Origin: Fasciola hepatica
Lineage: Eukaryota > Platyhelminthes > Trematoda > Plagiorchiida > Fasciolidae
Assembly: GCA_948099385.1 (NCBI GenBank)
Contig: CANUEZ040000167.1
Span: 4,315,001 to 4,379,000, forward strand
DNA: 64,000 nucleotides
Direction of reading: 5' to 3'
The notes beneath the pieces were generated by a model. That model was not told the origin of the DNA and did not search any database. It saw only the letters and a program-made list of their open reading frames with translations. Made by a program: the position numbers and the translations under genes. Within the stretch, counting starts at the first letter, position 1, and each line of letters starts with the position of its first letter. Below are positions 36,731 through 48,065 of the stretch, one piece after another.

Positions 36731-38120
36731 GCTCTACCCACTAGCACCGGCTGTGGACCGCACGCGCTAGATTTCCCCGCCACACCGCATTCGTCACTGT
36801 CGGTTGCGGATCGCATGCTCCTACTATTCTCTCTCCGCCACGATTCACTCATCTATCGTTCCTGTCAGCATTATTATAACTTCCCTTCCGTATCGTTCTA
36901 CCTCCGTATGCACACCTACCCATTTTGGTTTTGTTCCTATAGTTTTTACCAAGACAACCCTCGCTGCATGATGCCACACATTCCCCACCCGTTTTACCCT
37001 GCCCAAGCCCGAAATATTCCCTCTTCCACCCATTTCGCCCTTTTCGGCTCCTATCCTCTATTGACTTGGTACCTCCATATACTTATAAAGCTCATTGACC
37101 GCATAACTTACTAGGTACCATTTTGCAATATCCTTTTTTGTTTATCCTATAGCTTCACCAATAAGTACCGGACGCATCCGTAATCATGACCAGTCATCAT
37201 ATAAGAACTCGCCCTTCCAACATTTGCAATTTTACGACTAAATTTACTATCTTTTCACCACCACCACATTTTCCATATTTGACTCCACAATTCTTACGTG
37301 GATCTTCCTCTCCGGCAGTGCCTCGGTTAGCAATTTCTGGCTAAATCCATTTTTTGTAATCACCTGTGAGCACGCAGATCTCAAGTTTCATTCTCCCAAC
37401 CTCAACGCACAATTATTTCTCGTGCGTTTTGTTCCATCACGGGTTTTCCTCTCCGGGTACTTTTCTTCTTCTCGGTCTTTATCCTGTGCCATCATCAGTA
37501 AAACAATGTGACTGGTCATCTCTCACCTGGTTTTCTTCCGTCAATACGCTCACCTGCTTCTTATATTGCCCGCCACAGGCATCTTTAGTGTGCCTTCCAG
37601 GCTGCGTTGCTTTTCCGTGTTCCACCTAGTGTAAACTCAGCGTAACACCATCACTTCCACCTACAATTTCAAACCATGTGATCTGCTAATAACTGATCTT
37701 TCTGATCCTCCGCTTCCTCATTTCTCTGTTATGTTATCCGCTGTCACCATTGCTGCATCTCTGAACCACGGCTCATGGCTACCTAATCCCCTACCATACG
37801 ACTCAGTTTCTGTTATTCCTTCCCAGCCTTCTTTTCTCTCTTTTTCTTCATCGTTTCTTGCAACGATAATTTTCCATGCCGATTTCCAATCGTCCTCATA
37901 AAATACTCAAAGGTTTCTGGGTTCACTTACACCTCTTCCGCTACTCCTAGTGGTGCATACATTTATCTCTCTCTCAACTCGTCTCTAGTTCCTCCAAGCC
38001 CTCCTTTATCTTGCGTATTTCTAAATTTTTCGTGAATTTTGCCTTTCAGTTTTGTCGCTTGTAAAAATGTTTATCATGCATCTCCGGAATAAACTATTGT
38101 AATCGGTATTATAAACATTA
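36640..38120 (+). repeat. ATT-tailed repeat relative with pyrimidine-rich body
   Basis: Ends with TTATCATGCATCTCCGGAAT and an AATAAA at 38,088-38,093. These are the same landmarks as the 31.2-kb member, but with a decayed tail (ATTGTAATCGGTATTATAA). The body from 36.8 kb is strongly C/T-rich on the plus strand with no long plus-strand frame beyond 99 codons. A TA microsatellite lies near the proposed 5' side. The boundary and family membership are based mainly on the 3' end. Confidence 0.45.
36696..36730. repeat. (TA)n microsatellite, interrupted
   Basis: About 17 TA units with a single TG interruption. Confidence 0.95.
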
Positions 38121-39879
38121 CCAAAGCATTGTTTGAGCCCGTCGGCAACCCTTACGGTTTATACCGCGGTACTCGTTTCCACCCTTCGGCTAGACATTTT
38201 TCATTGTGGGGTTACTCTAGTTTCAAGGGACAACAACCGGATTTTTGTGAATCCCCTCCCGTTCACCCAGCTGCCGCTCCGCACCTAACATTTGACGCAT
38301 ATAGGCATATTTGCGCATCTCCCATCTGCTTTGTGCGGCTTGAAGACGGACCTCGCCGGTTCGTATTTCCTTAACTAGTTTGAGAGTGATCAGCGGAATC
38401 TCCCAGTCCAGTTTGCCCTTAGAATAAAGCAGTTAGTCCCAAAGAAATCTTTACCGATGAATCTGCGTAGGGAAATGTCTTAGAAAATTATACACGATGG
38501 CAATAACCCATAAGGGGCACGCAGACTGGAGGTATACGGTGTGGGTCCTCTGAGCGTAACTGGCCGATGAGAAATCTTCGATTCGAAAAAAATCAACACG
38601 TCTTTACGTTCCACTTTATCCTCGGGGTACATTCCATCGGGAAAGGCGAGCCATTAGTCCCTCGAAACGTTTTTGCTTCCCCGTTTTCCGCAGTGGCTTC
38701 AACCACCCACCGTGCTCTTGATGCCTATTTCATGAGCTGGGAGCACCCCTTCCCGAGCAATCCCGTCAAACTCGTCACGCGGTTTGCAGCTGTTTCAATG
38801 TTGTCGATCGACACGAAATGATACTGAAAGTATAAAACTTTGCTTACGCCGTTTGTTATTCCCCGGTTGGACGACGTTCCGTAGTCGACTGCGGTCCTTT
38901 ACATGGCATTGATCGCACGGAAGAGTGACGAAATTGCCCCGATAAGGTGAATATTTTTCCAGCATTCAATCCCAGATTTGTCCATACTGGACTTATTCCA
39001 CCACAAGAAGGTAAGGCTCCTCCGTGCGGCACTGGTAAATTCGCTTGTAGAACCTCGTCATTTTGAGCCTATTACCAAACAATCATCCACTGGTTTCCTT
39101 CGGAACTTGGTGGCACAGTGAAAGGACTTGAACCGTTCGGCTCACTGAAGGCTGGAAACTAAAATTCGAAGAGTATACCATATTCTTCCTCCAAAGTTAG
39201 TATTATCGAATCCTCTCACTCGATGGAGGGTTCCACTGCAAGTCAACTCTTTTGTGCACCGCTTCCAGAGGTGCCTATCGCAATAAGACTTCTCTGGTTC
39301 CAGCCATCTGTGAAGAATGTGTTTCTTGCTTCCCAAGAAAAGATCCACCTGTACGGGCCAAGGGGGGAGCAAAGCAAAATGGTTCCACAGGCCCACTGTC
39401 CCGTTCTACCCCATCCTCGAATTAGGTCGGTCCTTTAGAAATTACGACAAACAAATACCACGAATTTGGGAAACTGATGGTCCCGGAGACAAAGCAGCTG
39501 TCTTTCTGGGTCTCTGTCTCTCGAAGATACACTATTTCCTGATCCGCGCCACCGGTAACTTCGTATACCATCCAACCTAATGTTTTACTTGCTGCTTTGA
39601 ATGGCCGGCGAATTTCTTCTCTCCAGTACAGTACTCAATGGGCTCCTGGCAAGTCACAACCAAAGGGGAAGCCTCTTCATCTTCTCCTCAGTTTACCATT
39701 TTCAAGCTCTGAAGAGGTGGTCTTCTGGATGAAATCGAATGTAATAACCCCGAGGTTGGCATCGACAAATCTCAAAACTTGAATGACCCTATGAAGTCGG
39801 TGTTCCATGTTGCTTGAGGGAAAGAGTTCCAGTCAAGAGTGGCCCGCTGCCGGGGCATGGGTCTTACCCACCATGCCCA
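38121..39879. other. Unassigned; possibly the downstream part of a BEL/Pao relic
   Basis: The minus-strand frames are broken. A short block near 38.75 kb (FDGIAREGVLPAH) resembles an LTR-element RT lead-in, but it is too isolated to call. If the gag-protease remnant at 39.9-41.0 kb once continued, its RT should lie here. I could not recover convincing RT motifs. Confidence 0.4.
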
Positions 39880-39889
39880 CTGCTAATGA

Positions 39890-40050
39890 CATGGGAGTTC
39901 GTTCAAGTTGGCGAATCACCAGAAGTGCTCCTCCAAAACAGTTGTGTCGGATCCAATGTCTACAAACACCAGGAGACAAGCTTCTACGTTATTAGCCACT
40001 ACTGCTACGGCAACTCCATCAAAAGGACGTTTTTGTGAGCGGACCGTGAT
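39890..40050 (-). pseudogene. Probable BEL/Pao retropepsin fragment
   Basis: The minus strand has a VRSQKRPFDGVAV lead-in and then CLLVFVDIGSDTTVLEEHF. This resembles the aspartic protease of Pao-type LTR elements, whose active site is usually followed by 'GSD.TL'. The Asp is kept, but the usual second residue of the D-S/T-G triad reads Ile. A stop follows shortly. The position downstream of the gag fragment at 40.6-40.93 kb supports the call. It could also be a Gypsy protease. Confidence 0.5.
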
Positions 40051-40620
40051 ACCAACCAGATGAAGCTAGTTCCCAGATTTTGTTCCAGTAATGCTATCTT
40101 CCCCCAATGCAGCAAGTGGAGATGCGTACCCGGGGAGCATTCTTGGTTGCATCTCTCTTTCACTGTACGCGCTGCTGCCTGGTGGGATTTACTGTGGTGT
40201 AGGAACGGGCCCCGCCGCACTATTTCTTTCTGAACTCTCATTTATTACGGCCCCGACGCACCTCAGGCAGTCTGTCATTTTGTGGTTCATTTCTCAAGCT
40301 TTGCAGTCGGGCAAATTGACACCCTCATATGAAGTAGTGTGTGAGCTCATCCAAACTGACGTTTCAGATAACATCTGACAGTATCTTGTGTCTTGCTCGT
40401 ACTCTTTCTGGTCGGTCCACTGTTTTAATGTGAGAGTCTACCAAATCTGCTTTTGGCTATGGTAGCCCGCCTGTCTAAGCAGCCAAGCGAGTCCCCAAAA
40501 GTGGGTTCACGTTGGCCAGGCTTACATGTTGGGATTTTTCGAGTGACCCCATAGTTCGTGTGGATAAGAATAAACTATTGCCTTCATTTTCTCGAAAGCG
40601 TCCAGGCCAGGCCTGAGTCC

Positions 40621-40935
40621 TTACTGGTCCAGGGTCATGGAGCGCTTTGGCCCTTCTAACAGAAAATCAGACATGGCGGGGAAATCTCCGTCGGTTTGGT
40701 TGGCCTCAAAAGTAGATCTGCCGATCAAACTTTGGGCTACTTTGAAAGGTTGGCCGAAGATGTCCCTCAGAATCTGCCTTGCTTTTTTAAGGCCTTTATC
40801 TGGGTGGAGCACGTAGGAACCACCTATAGCATTTATATCCCCCCTAGGCAATAGTGGGTTGCGTAAAGCAGTCTTTGCTCCGGATCCATCACCTTTGATT
40901 CCAAGAACGTTTCGAGCCGCTGGACAACCTTGCTT
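40621..40935 (-). pseudogene. Probable BEL/Pao gag fragment
   Basis: A minus-strand frame runs through LHPDKGLKKARQILRDIFG, then QPFKVAQSLI, DFPAMSDFL and SMTLDQ. The pattern '..GL..AR.IL...FG.P..VA...I' followed about 30 residues later by '.L..F......C..TL' is typical of the gag of BEL/Pao elements, where it helps form the capsid. It lacks the N-terminal part, and I found no zinc knuckle. Upstream frames (to about 41.06 kb) may belong to the same gag but are uninformative. Confidence 0.55.
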
Positions 40936-41077
40936 TGTTGCTACGGACGTTGGTCAAAGATGGCCGTCTTTATTCTGTGGGGGGGGGATCAGACGACTTT
41001 TGGATCGAGGCAAGCTGCTTGACGACCTAGATGAAACATTCCCCTCCATGATGGTCCGGCTCATGTCTCTACCATAA

Positions 41078-41864
41078 TTAAGACGGCAATAACCAGCTGT
41101 CTTTGATTTTTTTCATCTGTCACCTGTTGTCTTGCGAATAAAACTACCGCTCTAACCCGAATACCTCAACATTCCTACAATTAGACACGTCCTCAGAAAT
41201 ACCTCAGCCGGCACTGACAGAAATTATAAACGTAACAGCCTCCACAGAATCAACGTATCCAAGACCTCCTTAGTGACGTGCCGTTATTCCGTCTTGGTCA
41301 TGTTCGTCTCGATCCTCTTTTGGACACCTTCATGCCATTATGGCAAAAAGGCCCCGATTCCGGTCGGAGTTGAGCCGGTTTTGAGCGGTTTCTGGAGATC
41401 TTCTGTAAGTTTTCCGAGCGGTCTCTCAAAGGCTCCCGCGCAGTCTAAGCTGATAAAGTGGAGTGTGTGTTACATTTAAATATCTATTATCACTTTTCTT
41501 AAATTGCGGCCTTCTGCGGTCATCATCATCCCCCAATTTGTGACTTCTTTATACGTTATCCCCATTTTGCCTTTTCATGGGCATGAGTTAAGGCGATTTC
41601 TGACTGGGTATGTTAGAGAGCTTCAATAGAATAAAACTTTTTATTGAAAAAAAAATACTCATGAAAAGTTCAAGCGTCTCCGGTCGTCGACCTTTTACGT
41701 GCCGATTTTTTTACAATTCGTGTAAACTAACCCTCCAAAAATTGACGGTAGATACAAGGTGTATTCTAAGAGAGTGATTCCTGTTTACGTAAGTTGACCA
41801 ATCTGAGCAACACCAACTTCGTTGGAGCACTCCCTAGCCGGTCCTGAATGGAAGGTTTGAAGCG
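41078..41864. other. No recognisable gene
   Basis: Only a 68-codon plus frame at 41,273-41,479. No motif seen. Confidence 0.6.
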
Positions 41865-42491
41865 AAAATCGACTTGCAGTTTCTGAAAAACTGAATTGTA
41901 AAATAAGCAGCCCGAAAACACACACAAACCTCAAGTATGTGGTCACAGGAATTCGAAACGAGAGCCGCGTCCACGGTAAGAGAAAACCAGCACCCGAGTC
42001 ACACAGACCCAAACTAGCTGGATGCGAATGAGCAACAATTGGTGCAGAAATACGTGGGTAGTCAAAAATACACAAGGGCTGGAGGCCACCGAGTATTTTC
42101 ACCAGTCCGAGTTATAACGGAATGCTCGGGGTATTTATCGCAGATGGTTGTTACATTCTTTTTGAATTTACAGCCCAACCATCCCTGGTGGAAAGTCTTT
42201 GATAAAGGTTTCAGTATAATCATTTTTGCGCCAAGCTGAATAATTCTTTCAACACCCAATCACCTTGATATTGTGCGAATTTCTTAGCCATTGTAAAGGA
42301 TGAGGCGGTAGTCAAATTTTCAATAGAATGTTTGCAACCGAGGTGATTGGAACCGCGGTATTCAGTAAACGGCTGTCCGCGAATAAAGGTTCTAGCAGAG
42401 CGAGTTGGTCTAGATAATAATGGAGAGTGGCGTGATGTCTATGGAAAGGAAATGATAGGAGAGCGTTGGCAGTTTTCAATTGTTTCTTCCA
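41865..42491. repeat. 626-bp near-identical repeat, copy 2
   Basis: Same orientation as copy 1 at 34,491. The match begins at AAAATCGACTTGCAG and ends at TTTCTTCCA on both sides of an otherwise unrelated context. The extremely low divergence contrasts with the decay of neighbouring elements. Confidence 0.92.
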
Positions 42492-45254
42492 TAAAATTAT
42501 CAACTTGATCTCCCGCCTCACTTTCTTGTTGTGCATACCCATTCTCCTTCATCAACTTGACCTTGGTAATGCAAACAGTATTTGATGATGCATCCAAATA
42601 TGCTCCGTGTTTTCCGAGTTAACTCACTACCTCCAATCTACCGGTAGAAAAACTCGTCAGTTAACAGTCGGGATTGTCTTCCAGGAGATTGGTTAAATCA
42701 GTCAAATGATGGTTTTTTGCTGCATTGTGATTCACTGTTCGGCGGACTTTTGCAATAGTTGCCGAAATTGAGAGGAGGACCGGTCGAAAGCAGTCGTAGT
42801 TTATCAACTGTTCGCTAAATTAAGGATGGTTGGAATCAAGGCTAACGTACGCCACATTTTATGTGATCCATTTCTCCGTTCTTCAATGGCAACTAATTTT
42901 CCTCGGACTTATGGCAAGCATGAAAAATTTGGATTAGCCCATGCATTATTCTTCCTTGGTATGTGAACGCCGATTTCTTCTATTAGAGAAAACTTCAGCG
43001 AGTCTACTTTCATTGACACATGTAGCAAGCAACATCTGTGGCCATGTGCGGTAATTGGGAATGGGACCTGTGTCTTCGTACTATTTGCAATGTAAGCTGC
43101 GTAACTCCTGCTAAAACCGTACGTTATTTGGGATCAAGTACTCTGGCCACCAGGGTGTACATTCAACTTTGTTTACTGCGCAGTTGTAAAGAGAAGGAAG
43201 GCTCAAATTCGCCAAATTACATGAAGTACTGATACCAACAATTGCCAGGATGTCAGACTAAAAGTGTTAGGTGGATTTGTCGAAAGTGGCTGGAATAGTT
43301 TTTCTAAGGTCTCATGCTCCAGTCCCCGCGAATGCTGCGCACCGGTCTGTCCGCCTGATAACCGAAATTTTAAAGTTGACCATTTACTGGATAATACCGG
43401 CCAACTGTGTGCATTGAACTTTAGCAACTTTGGAACATGACCGGGATATTCAGCACAAAAACTACGACAGCCGCTCTTCCGGTGATGCGCTTATCTATGT
43501 GGATCTCTCTCGCTCAAGCGACAAATGTAAGCGGAAAGCTTCAGGCAGCAAGTGCAAATCAGGAAAACGCAAGGTCATTTATCACCAGATGGAAGAGACA
43601 AAGAACAGCCGTCGTCTTCTTACAATGAAGATAATGCTTGCAAATTCTTGAATTTTGACAGACCGCGAGCTTTCACTGCTGAGTGCCGCTGGTACCTTTT
43701 TGTGGTATCCCTCAGTTCAGATATACTTTTGGAAAAAGGACTTTCAAACAAGGCCACCTCGTGAGTTCATGTCACCGGAAGGTGAGTGCACAATATGCTT
43801 CACCTCATTATCACGCCACGTTCGGACGATTTATGCACGAAAAACTCAAATTTGCCCAAACTTCGCACGTTTTATTGCAGTGGACCTTGGGATTCTTTCA
43901 CGGTTATATTTTCGATAATTCTTCGTCACGGAATCTCCTGAAGAAATTATATAGGTCCGAGACATTTCGGCAAGTAATCTGGGCGTTCTTATATTCACAC
44001 GACCCTATAAGGAAAACTTTCCCGTATTTAAACATCTCCCTGCTTGATGATCGCAACTAAAATGCACTGGGCTTCGTATTTACAAATTCAGAACAAACGA
44101 AGTTACGTTATTGTAAGGCGTTTATCAGCAGGTACTTCCCGATGGGATAAGTTTTCCTAAGAAGCATTTTGCGCTAGATAAGTTTGTTGCAAAAGTGATG
44201 GTCTATTCGCCGGGCTTGGTGACCCCAATTAACGTCCAAATGTCAAATGTGATACAGGAATTCTAGCAACAAAGCCGGATCAACTGGTTTTGTCGGGGAG
44301 CAACACCAAGAAGTCTGAGATCAGGGGCCTATTGGCAGGTTTATTCAGCACGCAGTAATACTTTGAGAATGACCAAAGGCGCCGAACTAGCGACAATAGG
44401 ACGCACAAGTTTGTTCGCAAAGCGACAAACAATATTATCAGGCTTCAAGTACGCGGCTTGATGAGCTGTTCCGCAGCACAAGGAGCGTAAGGATTTCGTA
44501 AACGTTCACTCAGTCGATACATCATGGGTGAGAAAAGATTTGCCGAACTGGGAGGACATTCCCTACTATATTACCCAAAAAGATGCGTCCAAGAATGATT
44601 GGAAGTCATTGCAATCGTATTTCTTAAGTGCCTACATTTCCGTACAGCTCGGGAAAACTTAGGCAAAGTGAACAAGAGCGGTACTTATTGTTCTTCTGTG
44701 GGTAGAAAAAAGTAGATTTTTTCTGAAACCTTCTGAAAACCTCGGTTAGCATGGCAATATTTTTGTTCATGTGAGGAGGTTAAGTGCTGTTATAGATTCA
44801 GCAATTTCAGTAAGTTGGCTAGGTTTTGGCAAAATAGGGGAGGCCGCGAAGCGCATCTCAAGTTTAAGGTTATTCTCAACCAATAACATGCGTTAGCTGA
44901 TGCAAATCCATCGGTCCGTGGGGTAAAAATCCTGACAGTGCTTACGCCGCGCGTGATGCAACAGTCCACCGTTTACTCGTCACTAAAAACCGAAAATAAT
45001 TTGGGAAGCCAGAAGATGTTTTCGGAAATTGATTCCTCCTGGCCACCTTTGAATGTTGGTGAATCAGGCGAATTTTTACACACGCTGTGCAAGCGGGGAT
45101 GCATTCCAGTTTTTCTGCAGACAGAATTACACCTCTGTCCACCTTGTTGAGAAACAATCTGGTCGGTGAAAAGACTGGAGAGATGAAAATTTGTTTTGTC
45201 GGACTGAGCCAAAATGCGTGGAAACCCTTATGAAAGTCAAGACAGTGGTAGACG
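42492..45254. other. No recognisable gene; overlapping plus-strand frames at 43.4-44.06 kb
   Basis: Several plus-strand frames overlap between 43,430 and 44,060. The longest, 43,683-44,060, is 125 codons, rich in aromatic and basic residues, and ends in SLLDDRN. It could be a decayed transposon product, but I recognise no motif. A minus frame at 44,942-45,259 crosses the Gypsy LTR boundary, so it is not a natural gene. Confidence 0.5.
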
Positions 45255-45543
45255 GCCAACAGAGAGAAAACGGAATTCGGCAGTGCAATAAATTACTCAA
45301 AAGCGTGGCGTAATATCACCGTTGTAAAAGTAGAGATATAACCAATTTACAGTTCAGTCTGTTCAATAGTTGCACTATCTTTCAAGCTGGCAGTTACCTC
45401 AACCTCTTCTATGTCTCTGTCTGCTTGCACAAGGTTGACACGACCAACTAACATGGAAGGGAATATCCATTACTGTTCTTTACCTGTGCTCGTACGACTC
45501 ATCAGAAGATTCTGGTACACGGCCCTGTCTTTATGACGGCGGA
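45255..45543 (-). repeat. 3' LTR of the Gypsy element
   Basis: Starts (plus-strand left end) with GCCAACAGAGAGAAAAC and matches 49,750-50,013. Over the first roughly 200 bases I count five substitutions and no gaps. The last 60 or so bases, which form the LTR start on the minus strand, are more diverged and include about 20 extra bases in this copy. The integrase C-terminal region lies directly to its right. Confidence 0.88.
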
Positions 45544-45599
45544 ATCCCCGGATCCGCGGCCGTTCCAATTTTTGTAGTTATCTCTAGCTCTGACCGCAG

Positions 45600-46700
45600 A
45601 AGCGGCACTCATTGTTGGCCTTGGGGCGAGTGAACCTCACTACTCAGGCCGACTTTCCAAGCCACACTTTTAAAGGGCTCAAGCTTATTGAAAGCATACC
45701 ACGAGACACTCCAGTTATCTACGGGTGCCTTTCGGATGACCAAATTTGCATCCCATAAAACTCCTTGAACACAGGAGGGCCCCTTGTATTCCTGGTTCCA
45801 ATTTAGCAAACACCGCACGGTGTGTACTGACTTACGAATTCAAACAAGACCTCCGGGCTGTAACGGGGTGCCTAGGGTCTTTCTCTCAAAAACTTCTTCT
45901 CGCCGCCTCCAAGATGTTAAAATGTAGACCCAGGCAAACCCTCCATCCCTACTTGTTGTGTCTCGAAGTTTTCTGACTTGTTTCACCACAGTAGTGTTCT
46001 GGGTGTGAACTGAGGGTAATCGTAAAATGACGAATACTTGATCTCCCTTCATTTCCGAAAGAAATCTTGGAGTGTGGTGTTCTGCATTTTGTACAGAGCC
46101 GCGATACTCCAACTAGCGGAAATGTATTTCCATGTTCCAACCAGTACTGTTTCCGAGGGAGGCCCTGAGAAAGTTGGTAATTTTCTTATTTGTGCGCCAA
46201 GGCAATCAGTTCCCTTGTGAGTGTAGAGGGTAGTGCGTGTCATATCAACACCAAGGGATTTACGAAACTCTCATAAGACATAGCTATCCATATTTGTACC
46301 CTAATGGGATACAGTTGACCCGGTACTCTCCACTGGCAAATACAGAGCTTTGGAATTTTATCTGCCACTGTTGCGGCATCTGCAGAATTAAGGGGTATTA
46401 CCTCATCCCAGTGGGTGATATATTCGGCCGACCCAGCAAGAATTCATTTTTGAGTATTGTACGCGGCTGCGATCCGAATAAACCCGTACCATCTAATTCG
46501 CTGAGAAACCCAAAGACCAGGGGCTACTATGGAGCTCGTGTTGGGATTTTGGAGCTCTTCAGTTTGCCACTAACTTCGCAGGTCCCACAGGAGTTTAATG
46601 TACTTCTACCCTGTAAAATCCACCAGAACCGAGTCCGTGCCGTGTATTCTGGTCTGTTTGCATCAGGACGACCTAGCTAGGTGCACTACCTTGTAAGGAC
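45600..46700 (-). pseudogene. Gypsy integrase, badly degraded
   Basis: Minus-strand segments recall an integrase core. Near 46.2 kb the string LGVDMTRTTLYTHKGTD corresponds to the '..LGI.KTRTTPYHPQG.G' block that precedes the catalytic Glu. Upstream pieces (HSSPWSLGFSAN) fit the linker after the zinc-binding motif. Between 45.62 and 46.11 kb the frames fit an integrase C-terminal tail by position only. Many stops are present. A 147-codon plus-strand frame at 46,237-46,680 is antisense to this region and is not a gene. Confidence 0.7.
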
Positions 46701-46899
46701 CCTGTGCGCCATGGCGAGGAGGAGGATGAATTTGGCTGGACAGTTGGGACCTAGCTGGAAGCCTGAGACGTTATCCTCAATGCTCAAATGATCCCAAAAG
46801 CTCCGTAGGGGCCTGGCCCATACACTGTACCCTGCCATCCCTCGCTGGGTGACCTCTCGGTCTCCGCCTGTAAATTTGCACGAATAAAGCCTGTTTCGC

Positions 46900-47560
46900 T
46901 CACTCTAGACCGACTTGGGCCCCGGTGTTTCTCAGCGTCCTCATATAAACTGCTCTGAGCCACATAGATGACGGGGCAGAGAAGGCAATCTTCGCAGCTT
47001 TGAGCTGGCCTCCCCGATAACGCGTTTACACCGGGACGGTTGCAACCCGCATGACTTATATGCACGCATTCAAACTCCTGCCTCAAGGTTGTCTACCCTG
47101 GGGGGTCTTTAAAGCTTAGTAGATGCAAAAGGTCTTGGTGGTCTCAGTGGTTTCGAAATCGCCTTCCGATTAGGTCCTGTCTAAACATTTTGACAATAAT
47201 AAACACAGCTTCCGCTTCCTCCCCAGTGGTGCAGTAATTTTTCCCCCTTTTACACAGCCTTTCGCTCCCGTAAGCGACGACATGCTCCATTCCATCCCGT
47301 CCAACCTGCGATGAAGTTGCTCCAAAAGCCTTGTCACTGGAGCCCTTGTTCAGAATGAAATCGTTAACCCCTTCAGGAAGGTTTGGCACTGCTAGCACTG
47401 GAGCCCAGCAAAAAGCCGGAAGCGAGTATGTAGAGGATTGCTCACTTCGCTCGTCGCAGTGGAGGCCGTCTTCCTCGTGGCGAAGAGAACTCGGCGGTAC
47501 CGTCCAATCTGCGAAGCCCCGGCTGAAGTGACGATAACGAGGAATCACCCCTGAAAAGGC
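46900..47560 (-). pseudogene. Gypsy RNase H region, broken
   Basis: The frame from 47,548 begins with IPRYRHFSRGFADWT, the connection to RT. It continues with CWAPVLAVPNLPEGVNDFIL, DKAFGATSSQV and EHVVAYGSERLCKR, then KNYCTTGEEAEAV. These match the Gypsy RNase H blocks '..APVLA.P....F.LDTDASD.AIGAVLSQ', 'VVAYASR.L...E.NY'. The TDASD motif has decayed to KGSSD, so a catalytic Asp is lost. A second frame near 47.02 kb has VNALSGRPAQSCEDC, corresponding to the usual NADALSRRP end of this domain. Confidence 0.88.
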
Positions 47561-47599
47561 CTGAATTCCGCTTTATTTTCGGGATTTGTGTTTTAGGGA

Positions 47600-48065
47600 C
47601 TTGTTCAATTTAACCTGGACCTGTTTTCATCCCCCTTACCTGAGACGGTGTGGCCCAGAATATACATCTGTACAGTTTCAGCTTGGGTTCTGAATCTCTT
47701 TTTCTTCCCAAGACCAGCTCAAATTTCCCTAAATGTTTCTCCTTTGTCTTCTTATGAACCAGTATATCATCAACACATACAATGCACTTAGGGGAAGTCA
47801 GCCTCACGAAAATTCGGTTCGTCAGACTTTGGAAGGCGGCAAATACGTTATCCCGCTCAAAAGGCATGGACTGGAGCCCAGTTGAATCTGCAAACACTGA
47901 CTTCTGACGACCTTACGCTGCCAATTAAACTTGTCAATACCCAGATGCCAAGTCTACCGTACTGGAGTACTGTCTAACTCCCGCTGTGTCGAGCAAGTTG
48001 TCAGTGACGGAAGATGGGACCGAGCCCCTCTTGGTGACAGCATAAGTTTTCCCGTATACCACACA
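47600..48065 (-). pseudogene. Gypsy reverse transcriptase, broken
   Basis: Minus-strand blocks, from high to low coordinates, are SSVTDNLLDTAG, YSSTVDLASGY, FADSTGLQSMPFE, FAAFQSLTNRIF, KCIVCVDDILVHKK and LKLYRCIFWAT. These follow the Gypsy RT order of LDL.SGY, the MPFGL.NA..TFQ block, Y.DD and the K...F block. The active site keeps both Asp residues (CVDD, with Tyr changed to Cys). Stops occur near 47.9 kb, and FGL.NAPA is altered to FERDNVFA. RNase H follows directly. Confidence 0.9.

Noticed and set aside
44942..45259. Minus-strand frame with LDFHKGFH, recalling a LINE RT block
   Set aside because: It is isolated, the next RT blocks are absent, and the frame begins at the Gypsy LTR boundary.
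46237..46680. 147-codon plus-strand open frame
   Set aside because: It is antisense to the degraded Gypsy integrase and inside the provirus.
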